Part shown: piece by piece, positions 27,601 through 41,266 of the stretch | Position numbering within the stretch: the stretch's first letter is position 1 | How the letters are laid out: each line of letters begins with the position of its first letter | Notes under the pieces: model-generated | What the model saw: the letters and a program-made list of their open reading frames with translations, nothing else | Told to the model about the DNA's origin: nothing | Databases searched by the model: none | Program-made: the position numbers and the translations under genes | Origin: Scatophagus argus | Taxonomy: Eukaryota; Chordata; Actinopteri; Scatophagidae | Length of the DNA stretch: 64,000 bases | NCBI RefSeq assembly: GCF_020382885.2 | Contig: NC_058516.1 | Span: 6,611,426-6,675,425, forward strand | Direction: 5' to 3'

Positions 27601-27924
27601 GCGGCCAAACGTCGTCCCGCCGGTCTTCTGAATGTGGAGGAACACCATCACATCATCTCCTCGGATGTTGAAGTCGACGTGCCTCTCCAGGTCTCGCTCC
27701 GTGAAGTTGAATTTGGATGTGATTTTGGAGGGCAGGTCCTCGTCCGCCTCCGGCTCGGTGTAAACTAACTCAAACCCTGAAGAATACTGCTGGAAAAGCC
27801 CTTTGTCGTCACTTCTGAAGTAGCAGCTGTTGTTGTCCGCCGGGCACACATACTGGTAGCCGATCATTAAGAAGAGCACCGCCGCCACGGGAATGAAGAT
27901 GAGTCTATTGAACTTCTCCTCCAT
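12631..27924 (-). CDS. hs6st3: Heparan-sulfate 6-O-sulfotransferase 3, 2 coding exons
   Basis: This Golgi type II membrane enzyme transfers sulfate from PAPS to the 6-O position of glucosamine in heparan sulfate, tuning FGF and other growth-factor binding. Exon 1 is 27383-27924 and exon 2 is 12631-13384. The donor AAAAG|GTGAGG and acceptor CAGCAG|G join in phase to 431 aa. Residues 9-26 form the signal anchor. HIQKTGGTTFGRH (97-109) is the 5'-phosphosulfate-binding loop. Cys-rich and LFSRFSTGWSCGLHADWTEL blocks follow, then LRDPVSRYLSEW (189-200), the 3'-phosphate-binding segment. The tail is Gln/Arg-rich, then acidic, and ends in TEDYSSQVVRW, close to the end of human HS6ST3 and unlike HS6ST1 or HS6ST2. 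The two-exon layout with a very long intron is typical. The N-terminal stem is shorter than in human (about 471 aa). The a/b duplicate cannot be assigned. Confidence 0.93.
18321..18385. repeat. Imperfect palindrome (hairpin-forming inverted repeat)
   Basis: The left arm at 18321-18343 and the right arm at 18363-18385 are reverse complements over 23 bases with two mismatches (core GAACTGATACCAATACT against AGTATTGGTAACAGTTC). They are separated by 19 bases that are themselves rich in GGTACTGGTA. A poly-T run follows at about 18400-18410. It looks like a piece of a dispersed MITE-type element, but I cannot name the family. Confidence 0.6.
27080..27300. repeat. Degenerate TGAA/TGAG tetranucleotide-rich stretch
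   Basis: Variants of GTGAGTGAATGA and GAATGA recur irregularly through about 220 bases beside exon 1 of hs6st3. This looks like an old, decayed simple repeat. Confidence 0.5.
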
Positions 27925-28678
27925 GGTGGAAAACTGTAAATCACGCCGTCGGCACAAACGGTAACGTGATGTCCGTGTCGTTTTCCTCCTCCCCTTGTCT
28001 CATCATGCAGTTCCACCTCAGGTAAGCCTGCGTGGTTATTCCTGTGGGTTAAAAACCCGGAGTCCCACTCGCAGGTAATAACACGTCCGGCAGGAGAACA
28101 GAGTCCACTTCTCAAACTTGAAGCCGTCGCCCCAAACAGTCACTTATTTCCTAAAACATGCACACACTTCTTTTTTTCCTTAAATGGCCTATGTCACACT
28201 GGTAGCATGTCTCGCGTGCACTGACACCTTTCCAGACGTCAGCACGAGAAGGCACATCCGCGCGCGAGGAGCGTTCGGGCTCGGCTGTCCTGCCAAAGCC
28301 AACTGCTGGTCAGAGTCCGAGCCAGGAGCACCAGCGGCAAGCTGGTCTACACCAATGCAATCACATCCGGTCAAGGCTTTCAGAATAATAGCTTATAACT
28401 GTCAATTTTAAGATAATGTAAAATCTGATTTTAAAACTGGGATAGAATAATGTGAGGAAGGTCTTGCTGGACTAGATTTATATTTAGAGTTCACTAGTAG
28501 TCTCATTCTTCTTGTGTCAAAATAACCAAAATAAATAGACTACTCAGTTGTGTTGACTTTATATTTAGTCAATCCAGTGAAAGTGACTTTTTTCACAGAA
28601 ATGCCAAGTTTGGCACTGCATGAAAAGAGCCAGTAAAAGGTCGGTCCTTTAATTTTGAAAAAATCGGTCCTCCAATGG

Positions 28679-28742
28679 AGCTGGGATAGGCTCCAGCTCC
28701 CCCGCGACCCTGACGGATAAGCGGTATAGAAAATGGATGGAT
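28679..28742 (+). mobile_element. 5'-truncated SINE/LINE-type retroposon tail
   Basis: The 64-base insert carries the GGGATAGGCTCCAGC, GATAAGCGGTATAGAAAATG and ATGGATGG signature that is very common at the 3' end of a teleost retroposon. A perfect 13-base direct repeat, GGTCCTCCAATGG, flanks it at 28666-28678 and 28743-28755. That is the expected target-site duplication. The family name is not certain. Confidence 0.75.
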
Positions 28743-29024
28743 GGTCCTCCAATGGCAACACCTGGAGTCAAACTGAAATCACTCACTGCTGAGGCTTATT
28801 ATTGTTTGTAACAGTCAATCAGGCCAGTGTGCTTCATGTAGGACATAGAGGTGTCTACTGTGTTGTATGAAACCAACTGCTCTTGAGGGTTATTTGCTGT
28901 CCAACTCCCTTTGACCTTATTTTGTAGGGCAAAAAAGTGTAATTTCCGGTTTCATTCTAGCTGATTTGACTCTACATCTGCGCTAGTCATCTGTCCCGGC
29001 TGCCGAGCCGCTGACGCAACCGCA

Positions 29025-29030
<6 letters not shown>

Positions 29031-29062
<32 letters not shown>
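29031..29062. repeat. (AC)16 microsatellite
   Basis: An uninterrupted AC repeat of 32 bases upstream of hs6st3. Confidence 0.95.
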
Positions 29063-29064
<2 letters not shown>

Positions 29065-31554
29065 TGAATGGCCTAGAACAACTGCTGGCGGAAAATCACT
29101 AATTCCTATAGTGTGGGAAACAAGCAGGAGCGTAAAGCTGAAATGATGCAAACAACACTTATTTTAATGCCGCGCTTTGCGTGTTTTCTCTCACCTTTTT
29201 AAAAACGCTTGTTGTATGTGCGTCTGCGGCGTTAAATAGTGACTTTAAAGTGTCAAACTCAGTGCAATATTCTCCCATATGCTCTTGTTTTAATATGTAG
29301 ATAATGTCAAACTTCATAAAGGGGTCCAGGTCTGTTGCTGTCAGTATTTGTTGAGAGTCAGTAGATGATGTGTTGATGTTCGTAAGGAAAGCACATCATC
29401 TCCACAGTGCGTGTCTCTGTAATTTAAGATACCATGAAGCTGAGTTACATCCTCAGGCAAGTCATTTCAGCACCATGGACAGATTCCAACATGTCAGGTC
29501 AATAATTGGCAATCCTGTGAGAGAGAAATTCACGTGGGCGTGCCCGCACGCGCATGTGTATGTGTTTGGCCCAGCATTTCGTCATCATCCTACGTAGATT
29601 TACCGCTGCACACCAACAGGCTTGAAACACGTGATGCAGTACAGTTGAATTTTACAGCGTCACATGGACACTGCAGGCCAGAACTAAAGGCATTTTAGCC
29701 ACCCCCCGAGTAATGGATTTCCTTTAAGCTGCACTGATCAGAAGCTTTTGTTATGTTGCCTCAAATGCCCTCCATCAAAGGATTTAATCAGGGTGCACTT
29801 TGGTATGTTTCCTATTCAATCCTCTTTTGTCACTCGATGCACTTTGCCCTCCTGTGCAGCCATTGACTTAATCTGCATGGGAGTTTAGTCAGTGGTTCAC
29901 CTCTCTTTGTGTCTGAGAGGAGTCACCATCTTGCATCCTGAGGGAGGCTGGAGGGCAGAAAGGAATCTATTATGGAAAGTGTCAGGACTGGAAATATCTA
30001 ATTTTGTAAAGGTCATGCAGAAGTGAACTGCTGGGCATCAGGTCAGTGATGATAACATCCTGTGTCAGCATGCTCTTCACCTGTACACCCTGTTCCAGAT
30101 ACAATATAGTGCTCATTTTGCAAAAAGAAACCTTTTGCACAAATGACATGCTGATTAAAATCTGAGCAGAATCCCTTATGGGAAAGAATCTGCATTAATG
30201 TTTTGTGCAGTGAAGCGAGTTGTGTGTTGTTCTGGCTGTGCAGCTGGCATATTTACGAGGTCCCTGACGCTCACCACACAAGCTTTATGAGGAATAACCC
30301 TGGGAAGTGCTGATTCAGCTGCTTGCTGCCATGTACAGGCCTCCCAATAATGGAACTGAAGTTTCTTGGAAATTGATGATTGGATTGGTTTGGGATTTCT
30401 GTTTATCTGCTTTTGTCTTTTCATTTTCTGCGAGGCTGGTCTAATGCACCTGCAGATCTGTATTTTGTATTTATTGGAATTAGTATTGATCTTAAAATGA
30501 TGGCGAGAGCCACTGAGAAAGTTCACTCTGGGACTCTGGCAGCGGCACCTGTGGTGAGCTGAGAGTTTCTGGGTGTTTCTCATAAATGAGTATCCTGAAA
30601 CTCTATTACAAGAGAAATTGAGCAAATTTACAACATCTGCAAAATTACCAATCCCACTTGTGTAACTAATTCAGTTATTTGAACCCAAACTGTGTTCTTT
30701 TATTAAATTTAACTAAGTAGTGCCCAAACCTCACCAAATTCCAACTGTTTGACAGTGTCAGCCATGTCTCTGTGAAGGTCTGATACCCCTCTCCTGTACA
30801 CCAGCTCACCAGCCTCACAGCATCAGGACATGTCTGCCTCTCGCTGCTCATTCTCCAGGTTATAGAGCAGGATATAAATGAGACAAAGACAGTGTGGAAA
30901 TGTGCAAAAACCTTCTTAAAAGAGATTGGGATAAATACAGAACAGACAAAACCTGCATTGTGATCTGCTCACATCACCATTATGAGATGCACAGGTGGTG
31001 GTTACAATGAACACTCAAAAGTTTAAATGCACAGACGGCGGTGCTGTCATGGCAATAACTACTCCTCTGCCTGCGGCTCCCCTGTGCCAACCCTCCAGTC
31101 ATGTCAGACACCTGTCATGCCTCACCTGCCCACTAGCTGCTGTCGCTGATCAGCTGATCGTCACCTGACTGCTTATCTGCTGCTCATTAGTCCCTGTATA
31201 TAACATCCGAGTTAGCTGCTGTTGTTTGTCAGGTGTTGCTGCAGTTTTCTGTATAATTTCCTGCATGTGTTAGAACCACCTTCTGTCTCTGGTGGTTAGC
31301 TGCCTGCCTCTGGATCTGTTTGTTGTGCTGACTGGAAACCTGTTGCTGATTATAAGCCTGGAGTCTGTGTATTGGTCCCAGTTCCTTCATTAACTTAACA
31401 GTGTTAAATTAGTTTTAGAAGCTCTTCTGAGTGCTTCACTGAGAAGCTGTGTACCTTTTTCTGACCTTCATCTAATAATTCATCCTAACCCTAACTCGAA
31501 ATAGCAGTCCAATACTGAGGAAAAAGTCAGGATGCCGTACTACAACAGAAGTAA

Positions 31555-31798
31555 CATCCATCCATCGCGGGGGGGGGTTGAACTGGACGCCAGTCAATCA
31601 CAGGGCTGATGTAGAGGGGTAATGTAGAGTAGCCATTTAACCTAATATGCATGTTTTTGGGATTGTAGGAGGAAGCCAGAATACCTGGAGAAAACCCACG
31701 CAGGCACAGAGAGAACATTCAAACTCCACATGGAAGGGCCCAGACCGGGATTCGAACCTGGAACCCTCTTGCTGTGAGGCAACAGTGCCGTGCCGCCC
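31555..31798 (-). mobile_element. tRNA-derived SINE, reverse orientation
   Basis: Read on the minus strand, the element starts with a tRNA-like head. This has GGCGGCACGG at its left end and a Pol III B-box, GGTTCGAATCC (on + at 31748-31758). A conserved body follows, with GTGGAGTTTG, TGCGTGGGTTTTCTCC and ACATGCAT blocks. It ends in GATGGATGGATG. CAGAAGTAA occurs at both flanks (31546-31554 and 31799-31807), a 9-base target-site duplication. The segment just before the ATGG tail is much shorter than in the copy at 28679. Confidence 0.75.
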
Positions 31799-34700
31799 CA
31801 GAAGTAATGTGATTTGAGTATTTAAAAGATTTTTAGGTTTTTCCAACATCAGATGACAAGAAAGTAATTTGTATTTCTCAAGCTTAATGACTTTAGAATA
31901 GTTACACATTTAATAAAGAGGTTGCCATAGCTCAACAAGACTACAGCCATGCTAGCAGCTAAAAATCAGCATGTTAACATGCTCACGCCAACAATGCTGC
32001 CAAGTGAGTGTTCAGCTGCTATGTCTCCTATGTGCACTATCTTTGGCTAGGGTGTTAGTGTGCTGACATTTCCTAATTAGCTACTTGCACTCAGTGTAGA
32101 CAAAATGAACAGAACAGGAAAAACTGTCTCATGACACTTTCCAATTAGAGCAGGTCTAGACCAAACTCTTTAATTTTGGGTGCAGAAGGGCCTGTAGAAT
32201 GCCTACAGTAAACACAGGTGAGGCTGAGAGTATTACATTTAGTTTGTCATAAATAGGACAAATTAAGACTGATGTTGACATGCCTAATGATGTTTTCCCT
32301 GGTGTGTGCCTTTATTGACCTTCATCTGATAGTTGAGCATATTAAAAAGTAACATCTTGGCACTCTTGCATTATTTTATCTGCAGGACTGAATGCTTTGA
32401 ATGTAAATCATATTATTAGATGCCATAAAGCATCTTTTGACTTTAGTGAATTGACAGTTTTGACAAATTGCCTCAGCTGCATGTGGTTTAAGTGACTGAA
32501 GATGTGTGAACTCTCCTCCACAGGGATCCACCAGCAGTCCTGCAGTCCTGCAGCGCAGCGACGGCACCACGCCAACCTGTGCTGGGCTCCCACCACAGCC
32601 TCATCCAAAATGCTTAATCAAAAGGGACACTCTCCCAATTTGGTCCCTCATGAAAAGGAAGCTGTTAGCCCATGCTGTGCGCCTTGGCAGCATGACAGAG
32701 AATTGCCCAGATTGGTCTGCAACACTGCGAGGACATTGGAGAGGAGGCTTCTGATACAATCTGCATTTTCTAGCAGGTAATTGAAGCTTTGGGGACACGG
32801 GTGAATGTGATGTGGCTGTCCGTGGCCTAATCAGCCTCTCTGTCTTTACCATCAGCACTGATGGATGTTTATCATCTTCTCCAAAGAGGGCCTGCATGTC
32901 AGTACCTGGAGAAGTTGATTCGAGCCGCTGAATGGATGTCATGGGGGAAATTACTGGAATTTCACTTGTCAAGCGTTACTTTGGCGTGTACCCTATTATT
33001 AAGGTCACCTTTTTTCCTGGCTTCACTGATTCATTTCGATACAGCAGTGCAATTTCACCACCAAACAACATGTGTGTTTTTTTTATTTTACACTCCAGGA
33101 TGCCTTTACCTTTACACTCTTGGTTTCGTCATTCATGCCTAATTTCCTAGCCTGTGAAAATGGTGGCGCAATTGCCTGTGAATCCCAGTCTTGTGTCACA
33201 CTGTTTTTAGTTTTCCTGCCGCCCTGAAACCAACCTTACAGTTTTCCTTCAGATTTTGGTGCAGTGGAGAATCGGGCCTCAGGTTAAGGGTTTGACTGTC
33301 ATTGTACAAGTCCTATCAAACCTACACTGATTACATTATTAGACATAGCTTCTTTAGATTGTTGGATAAATAGTTTTAGTAACTATTTATTGTACAATGT
33401 TAATACAGTGTTTACTGTACTGTGCAAACATGACCCTTTAGAATTATCAGAAAAGTTGAAGAACTAATATTATTCAGTTTTACAGGACCAGTCGCTCGAG
33501 TGTGATACCAGCTTCTAAATCTTTTTTCACTTTTAATACTGGGGCTACCTTTTAGTCTATATTTAGATTGTGCCTTTAAGTTTCTAAAGTTTTATTATGC
33601 TGCAACAGACTGGGCCACTGTAGTTTGTTTGTGATGTGGCCTGACAAGTTTGTCAGGCCTGATTATAGTGGTTTTTGATCTAGACTTACTTTGGTGTCAA
33701 TGAGGAAAAAAGACATGACCTTTTTTCTGATGTCACAAAGAGAAGAAAGCATTCACACATCTAAAAGAGTGTTTTAAACATACTTTGAAGGCTCCTCCTA
33801 GTTAATCTAGTTCATGTCTGAGAAGTGTTGTTACAGCAGTTTGTACAGTAGACCTTCTCTAATGTTGTCTGAATGAAGAAAATGCAATGAAATTAACACA
33901 CTTGATAAAAAAGGGCTGAAATATGCTGAAATTTGAGAAGACTTAAAGGCATCATAAACACTTCCTTACTCATTACTGATTCGGTCACATGTGACAATGG
34001 GTGTATAAAAAGGTAAATGTGCTGCATATGTACAAGTTAGATTTGTATGATGACTGCAGTGAAGTTTGAGGGCCATATTTTAATTGCTTGCATGGTCATA
34101 CTGGGTCTCTCCACCTGCTGTTCTGCTGTGGTTCATGTATATGCAGCAGTGCAAAGTGCTAAAGGGCTAAGGTGAAAGTGAACACAGATCAGAAGGCGAG
34201 GTGATTAATGACTGCTCTCTCAGCCAGTCACATCCCCTCAGGCAGTCTGAGTTTAGCAATGAAGAATCAGCTTCTCCAGGAAATCATGTTGACTGGATGA
34301 TGCAAAGTGGCGCCACAAATCTGCAGCCAGAGGCAGAGAGTGTGGGTTGTAACAGTTAATTAGTACAATGATTATATGAATAATACAAAGTAGTTTGCTG
34401 AAGCAGTTTGTATGATGATATTAATTCTGATATTAATTCACGTTGTAAATAATGGCAGCATCATTTCTTAAAATGTGGCACAGCAAAGTTCGTAATGCAT
34501 TTTAAGAATAAAACATGAACCGCTGTTTTTTTTTATTATTATTATTATTTGTAAAGGAAGCTGTGACGCACAGGATGGATGAGCCCCAGTAAACTGACGT
34601 CTCCGGCAGAAACAGGCAGGATGCTGAGTTATGACCAACCACTCTGAAGTGAGTAGAGGTGTGTGTGGGGTTATTTTACAGCAGACATTTGTACATGATT

Positions 34701-37700
34701 TAATGAAGGTAAACACAGTGGACGATTGGGCATAACGGTGCTACACGCTGGTGCAGCACTTTTCTTTAGGTGACTGCAGGGACTTAATGAATTGAACAAG
34801 AGGCAGAGTAAGGCAGCTGCAGACAGCAGATACGGTGAGAAACATGTTCATTTAAAGATAAGTGCAGACTGATTTACTGACGTCCCTGCTTTAACCACAT
34901 TAATCTTGATTCTTTGATCTCCTCACAGTGTGTGTGGGTGTTTCAATGAAATAGTGGTCAGCAGTATTGTGTAATTACTGCACATTTGCTGCAAGTATTT
35001 ATTTTGCTCTTATTGATTAACTAAGAAAAAAGCAGATGCCGTTGCAACAGAAACAAACCCATTTTCCAGACAGTCTGAAACATGCCAGCTGACAGTCGTA
35101 CCCTGATTAGGTGTGAAACATGTTAGCGCCTTTTCCTAAACTGAACAGTTTGTGTGCCTGAACCTGTGTGAACGTCAAGTGCTCCTCCCGTCAATCCACC
35201 CTGACCCCCTCCCCACGCAGACTTTGTTGTTCTCTATACTTTGTTATGCTTTGCTCTCATCGTTGTTGCCCTCTCCTGGTACTGTGCCTTCACACACACG
35301 AGTGCTTTTCACAGCTGGGAGATGCACGTGATGCCGACGAACAAAAATAGGGCCCTTTGACACTTTCATGTGTCACACCTATTTTTTTAAAATCAGTGAA
35401 CATAAGTTGGCTTTTTTGAATTAGTCATCAAGCTGTATGAAACTGCTAGCCCTGGCCAATTTTAAAGCAGGATGCACAACATTTACAAAAGAAAATCTTA
35501 ATGGAGTTTAACCCCTCACATTTTCTAAATGAACCTTGAACCTGATTCAGGAGGAGGCTTTAATGCTGACAGTCCCTGGGACGGAATAAATATACTGCAT
35601 TAGATTCAAGGGGGCAAATGAGTGAACAGACAGGAAAACAGGCAACAATGGTGAAAACCCTTGCCGGTAAATATCTCTTAATTAACATTCCTCCTTCATT
35701 GTTGAGAAAACATTTCAAACACGTTCCCATGCTGCGTGATATAAAGTGTTCAAAGTGAAACCCTGAAGTAAAGTGTTATTATTGATCATATAGAATATCT
35801 GACAGTAACCAATACTTTTTATCTTGCTGCCACGTATTCTACCTCTGCAGCAGATCTCATACTGTATCAAAGCAATCATGTAATACTGGATCAGAAAGTT
35901 TAATTAGGTCAATGTGTTCCAAGCATGTCTGTGAATGGTGTTTCTCTCTTTGAACTTAATTGTGTCAAAACACTTTTTCATCTTAAAAAGCCCCATCTGT
36001 GACTGCTGCATGATGCCTTCTTCTGAAATCAGCGTGTGTGCGTATTTGCTTGCACATTAACTTTCAAGAGCGACTGTTTGTTGTTTGGAAACTCACCACC
36101 TGGTATTATGTGTGCATGTTTTTATGCTATAAATCTGTAAAATTACGGTGGAAATAGGATACATATTTAGCCATTTAATGTGCACTGACCTCTGGAGCAC
36201 CTGATGGTCATTTGATAAAGTTTTCCAAGGTGCACTCAGGGCTTATAAAGAAAAGATTATTTAATTTCAGCTACTCATATTCCCATTAGCTTCATCAAAG
36301 CGGAGGTTATTGAATGAAATTGGAGCACTCTTGGCAAGATGATGAATTAAAGTATTTCCTATTATGCTGTTTTGCAACCATTTAGTCACATGCAAGCACC
36401 TTCTGCAAGAGTCAAAAGTCACACTATTTATTTGGATTTATACTTGTGGTGGAGTCCCTCAACAGGTGAACCTGTTACTATATTGTACATTCATTGCATT
36501 ACAACAAAAACAGGTTATATTAGCATGAAAACTTGTTGCTCTAAGTGTTGACCTCTATATTATTAGAAGATTTTGCAGACACGAGCATGTCAGTTAATTC
36601 TGGTGAAGTTCAGACTAGATTATGGCAGTTAATGGTCCATCCAGCTGGTATGTGTCTGTGCCAAGTTAACAATGCCTTTGAGCTGAGTCAGGGACTGTCT
36701 GGGCCAGGTGCCCAATAACTCTGGCAGTCAACGGCTCACTATTTTACAGCCAATTTACAGCAACATTGCTTAAGACTACATGCCGCATGAGTTCGGTCAT
36801 CACACATTCAAGGCACACGTACACTGGAAACTGTCCCGGCTGCAGCCTTGTCTGTGCTTCTGTTTTTTTTCCGAGTTGCCTCAATGCCAGCTACCTGCTA
36901 GCTGGGCCTTTGTTGTATTAGCCACAGAAATGGAATAATTAATGTCTGGCTAAATCTGCCATGTGTGCTCCTGCCTTAGGATCATGAGTAAATTCATGTC
37001 GCAACACTCACAGGCGCTCAAGCCTTTAGCAAGTAAGAATTAAAAGAAAAAACTGCGCAGCCCTCTTCGGGTGAGGTGTGAATTGAAATGAGTCATTATC
37101 TACAGAAAACACCTTCCCAAGAGGCAGCAAGGAGAGGCTTCAAAAGGATACTTTATTTTCGCAATCCAGACACATTGAGGAAAACAGGAGAGAAGCGTAC
37201 AGGGACAATCTCTGGGAGGCCGGTTATGGCAAGCTACTTAGGTAACTGCATTAGACAACCAAACATCAAAGCTTTAAATATTCCAGAGTCCCTGAGATGG
37301 CGATAAATCTACAAATGGATTATTCCACCTTGAGTAAACACACACATAGAATATAAGGACGTGGCAGAGGGAGAAAAATGGTCTGCAAAGGGGATTTGGC
37401 AAATTGCAGTGATTCAAGATGAAGGAAAATATGATGAGAAAAAAGAGAATAATTTGTTTCCAAGACGTGGTGTTTCTCACCAGTAAAACCGATTCTGATA
37501 CCCACAATATCCAGCTGTCACCAGTGACAGTATTGATATTGCGATGCTTCTCTTGTGCTCTCCTCCTACATTGGGTGCCTTTTCCAAGGAAACTGTTCAA
37601 CAAGGCGTCTGAGGCTGTGATGAAGCATAAAACCTGCAGCCTACTGCAACGAGTCACCGTACGAGAGACGAAAAATGAGTCTGTGGAAGTTCTCCGGATG

Positions 37701-40700
37701 TATGGGTGGGATGTCTTGTGATGAATAGCTAACCTTGTTTCCTAAACTCTGCTCCCGTGCAGCAGCTTCATCACTATGCAGCCCTATCTTCATACATCTA
37801 CCTCTCCTGGCTGATTTATTGAATGGTATGGCAGAGTCGCTAGACCTTGTATCAAACGTGATACCAAATTTTGTGCACAAGTTTAAATGCTTACATAGAC
37901 TGCATGAAGAAAGATACATTTGTAAGATGGATGAATGGTGCACATTTGAATTGCAAAACATTCGCTCATTTCAAGGATTTACAGGGATTCATTTGTTAAA
38001 AGATGTTTTGATCCCTCTGTATTCGGAGGCAACATGCACTGGTTTGCTTTTAATTGGAGCACATTTTCCATAGAAATGATGATTGATTAGTTCAATCTCG
38101 AGGTCCATACCAGAAGACTGACCTTTCTTTACCTGTTAAATATTCATGCTGCCTTGTTGTGCAGGTCCCTTCAGGATAAACCCACATCAATAAGAGATAT
38201 TTAGTCTGGTATTAATGGAAAGGAGATTTTTAATATTATTCAGGGGACACAGTCTTTAAACATGGCTGTGATCCACTGTTAAGATGTGTATTACGGCCAT
38301 CTGGTTAAGATTCAGAATCCCAGAAAGCTTGTGTCGCCCACTCGTAAAGCTCAGTGCGTCCCATCCTGTGGCCGACTATTTAAAATGCTCCGTGCATGTG
38401 TGGATTTCTTCTAAGGATAACGGCAGCCCTAATGTACAATCTAAGAAGATTGTTCTGTAAGCCTTAAAAGATCATATCTGATAGAAAAGAGATGAAACCA
38501 TTTCAGACAAAGCTTAACGTGAGCCCCAGAAACGGTGTAAGAGGTGCAAGACCAGAGGCCGGGTTATTCTCTTCTTATCTTTGTGGCCAAAGCTCCCTGG
38601 CAAAGCGCCCTTCCTGGCATTTAAAACACATGTCTGCGATAACATCATTGGTTCTTTTCTCCCTCCCTCTGGCCTCCAGAGAGAATCTCTGAGCATCTCT
38701 AAATGTCACATTAAGTGCTTCCCTTGTCCTGCGCTGACACAAAAACGAGGTGCTCTCTGAATACAAAGAAGGCCCATATTGGATGGCTGCCATAGCTCAA
38801 AGAGAGCGACAGTTATCTCCTCTCCTCTTCCTTGCTCTCTCTCTCATTTGTTCAAACTGTCAAAAGTAACATTTAGTCTCTAATAGGGCTACCCAAAGGA
38901 CAGCAAAGACCTCCACTTTGTGGTACTAACTAAATTTGAGAGCTACTGCATTCATAAAGCACAACTCATGGCTGCTTGGAGGGTTGGCATTAACATTATA
39001 GTCAGTTTAACTCAAATTAAAACACTCCGCCCTGTAGCACAGGTATATTTGAAAACAACAAGAGCACAAGCAGGGAACTCATTGTCATATAACTGAATAC
39101 GAAGAGGAGACTAATTACATCCTCCAGGTGCAGATTCAAGAGAGCAATGGCGTAGAAATCACCACTCCTTTAAATGATAATGTTTAACAAGCTGCTATTT
39201 TAGCTGCCTGGAGCTGTGCCTGAGCAAGTGTGAGAGTTTACTGTTAATAGCAATTTCCCCACTGCTGTTTTTACCGTCATTCACATACAGGCAAAAGCAA
39301 GGTGGGGAAGTGCGCCTACACTATCAGCAAGTGAAACGAGTGACAGAGCACAGACACAGCTGCTTCTCTTGATTTTTGCACAAAGTTAGATCTTGCTGGG
39401 AGTTACATGAGAAGAGTGGTACCGCTCTCATGTCTGTTTCGAGCCCTGTTAAATATCAAATTCCGTTTTAGCCCTTTTGAGAAGGCAACTTCGTTCACTG
39501 TGGATGAGATGCACTGAGCTTTGATGTACCTCCAGTGCAAACACATCTGCGCCAAAATCAGACAATCAGACCAACAGCACATGACTTGCACCCAGGAGAC
39601 CAGCATGCAAAACCAAACGTCACAGATTTTATATTCCTAAACTTAATCAAGTAGTTTTTGTGCCTAAACTTAACCAAAGTGCTGTTTCATGTTAACCACA
39701 TTGTAGCCTTTCTGAACAGCAAAAAGCACTTTCTGCTAAGACAGCTTATCGAAGGAACCTGTACACTTCCAGCATGCCCGGGCCTCGAGCGTTCAAAATG
39801 GCTGCCATGTGAAAAAAGGTTGACGCCTCAACAAAACTTTCTTACAAATACGAACTCATCGGGTGCTCCTGGTAGGAACGCAGAGAATTCAAGCAGGATT
39901 TTAAACTGCCTTACAATAAAGTCTCAGTTAAGTTTTATACCCAGGAGCATTTCATCATACATTACTTTCTCCTTGTATTCGATCTCCATTACCTGTGTTT
40001 TCTCCAAAGGATCCGCTGCTGCTGCTGCTGCTGTGGCCAGTTTGCCCTATAGAGCCCAGGCCTCCTCGCTCAGTGGGAGGACAAGAAAGAACCAGTGCAA
40101 ACCTTGTCATTTGTCTGCTATATATAATTCTTTAGTGCTGGTACCTCTTATGACCTGAGCAACATTCATAGGGGACAATGAAAGGAAACGGTGGGATGCT
40201 GCTCTGTTTCTCCCCTCCCCACCACGGCGCTCTTTCATCTCTCCTTCCCACAAGGCTGATTCACCACTTGTGACCCCTGCGGCTGCCTTGTTGAAAATAG
40301 ACAACAAAGTGTCTGAGATGAAAACTGGTGGACAGTTGTAGGCTAGATTGCTGCTTAGCTTTAAGTTGGTTGGGCTGTGGCGAGTGCTCTCGCCGAGCTG
40401 ACACTTCCATTTGTCTGCTTTCTGGTTGTGTAAAAGGGAACGGGCTGTTCGCTGACATGCACCCACAGCTGTGAGCACGAACAAGCAACAAAGCAGACTA
40501 AATAAAGTGAAATGCAGTGTTAAATTTTTTTTTTCATTTTTATGTATTGCTGTGTCAAAATTAAATGTAAAAAACATTTGTTAACAGACAGACTGCATTG
40601 TTTATATATATACAACTGTGGCATGAATTTTCCGTGTGATTGAAATCAAATCCAGTAAAGCGTATAAACATGATGCATTTGCCCTGTGTTCTCACATTCA

Positions 40701-41223
40701 GCCTCTTAGCACCAGCTTATTCTCCTCGATTAAAGCAAAACGTTCCCACCTCTGCTTGTCACATACTGACACTGAGGAGCTGTAAGCACTTTGGAGTATT
40801 CATTTCTTATAATACATGCATTGCATTTTTCATTTTGGCATTGACAATGTGGTAAGTGCTTCATATTTAGTGCTGGCAGGTGTATGCTGCTATTTTTGCA
40901 TTCTGATTTGATTTTAAAGGTGTGGAACATTCAGTTAATTCAGTTATTAATCAGAAAAAGTTTTCGCATATTCTTTCATTTAATTATGACACAGCAAGTG
41001 CATACATATATTTGATATACAACGTGCATTGTATTTAACATTATTTGATTTGCTTTTCATTCAACTATTTAAAACCACAGTTTCTCTCTTCACAGAATTA
41101 CATTTAAGAAAGTTGTTGTTCCCGATATGCAGTTCGCTTTGGCAACATTTCACCCCTCCTTACGAGCTGCATCCACTTTTACCGCTCTGAAAGATAAAAG
41201 TCACCACATTTGAATGCATCTCT

Positions 41224-41225
<2 letters not shown>

Positions 41226-41265
<40 letters not shown>
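41226..41265. repeat. (TG)20 microsatellite
   Basis: An uninterrupted TG repeat of 40 bases in the gene-poor region upstream of dzip1. Confidence 0.95.

Positions 41266-41266
<1 letters not shown>

Noticed and set aside
30176-30625. A 149-codon minus-strand frame upstream of hs6st3
   Set aside because: Its composition looks random, with no domain and no conserved neighbour to explain it.
31748-31758. A tRNA-like B-box, considered as a tRNA gene
   Set aside because: The surrounding sequence is a SINE body with target duplications, and no tRNA cloverleaf can be formed.
39658-40158. A 166-codon plus-strand frame in the gene-poor region
   Set aside because: It has no family resemblance, includes a GCT repeat translated as Ala, and overlaps an equally open antisense frame.
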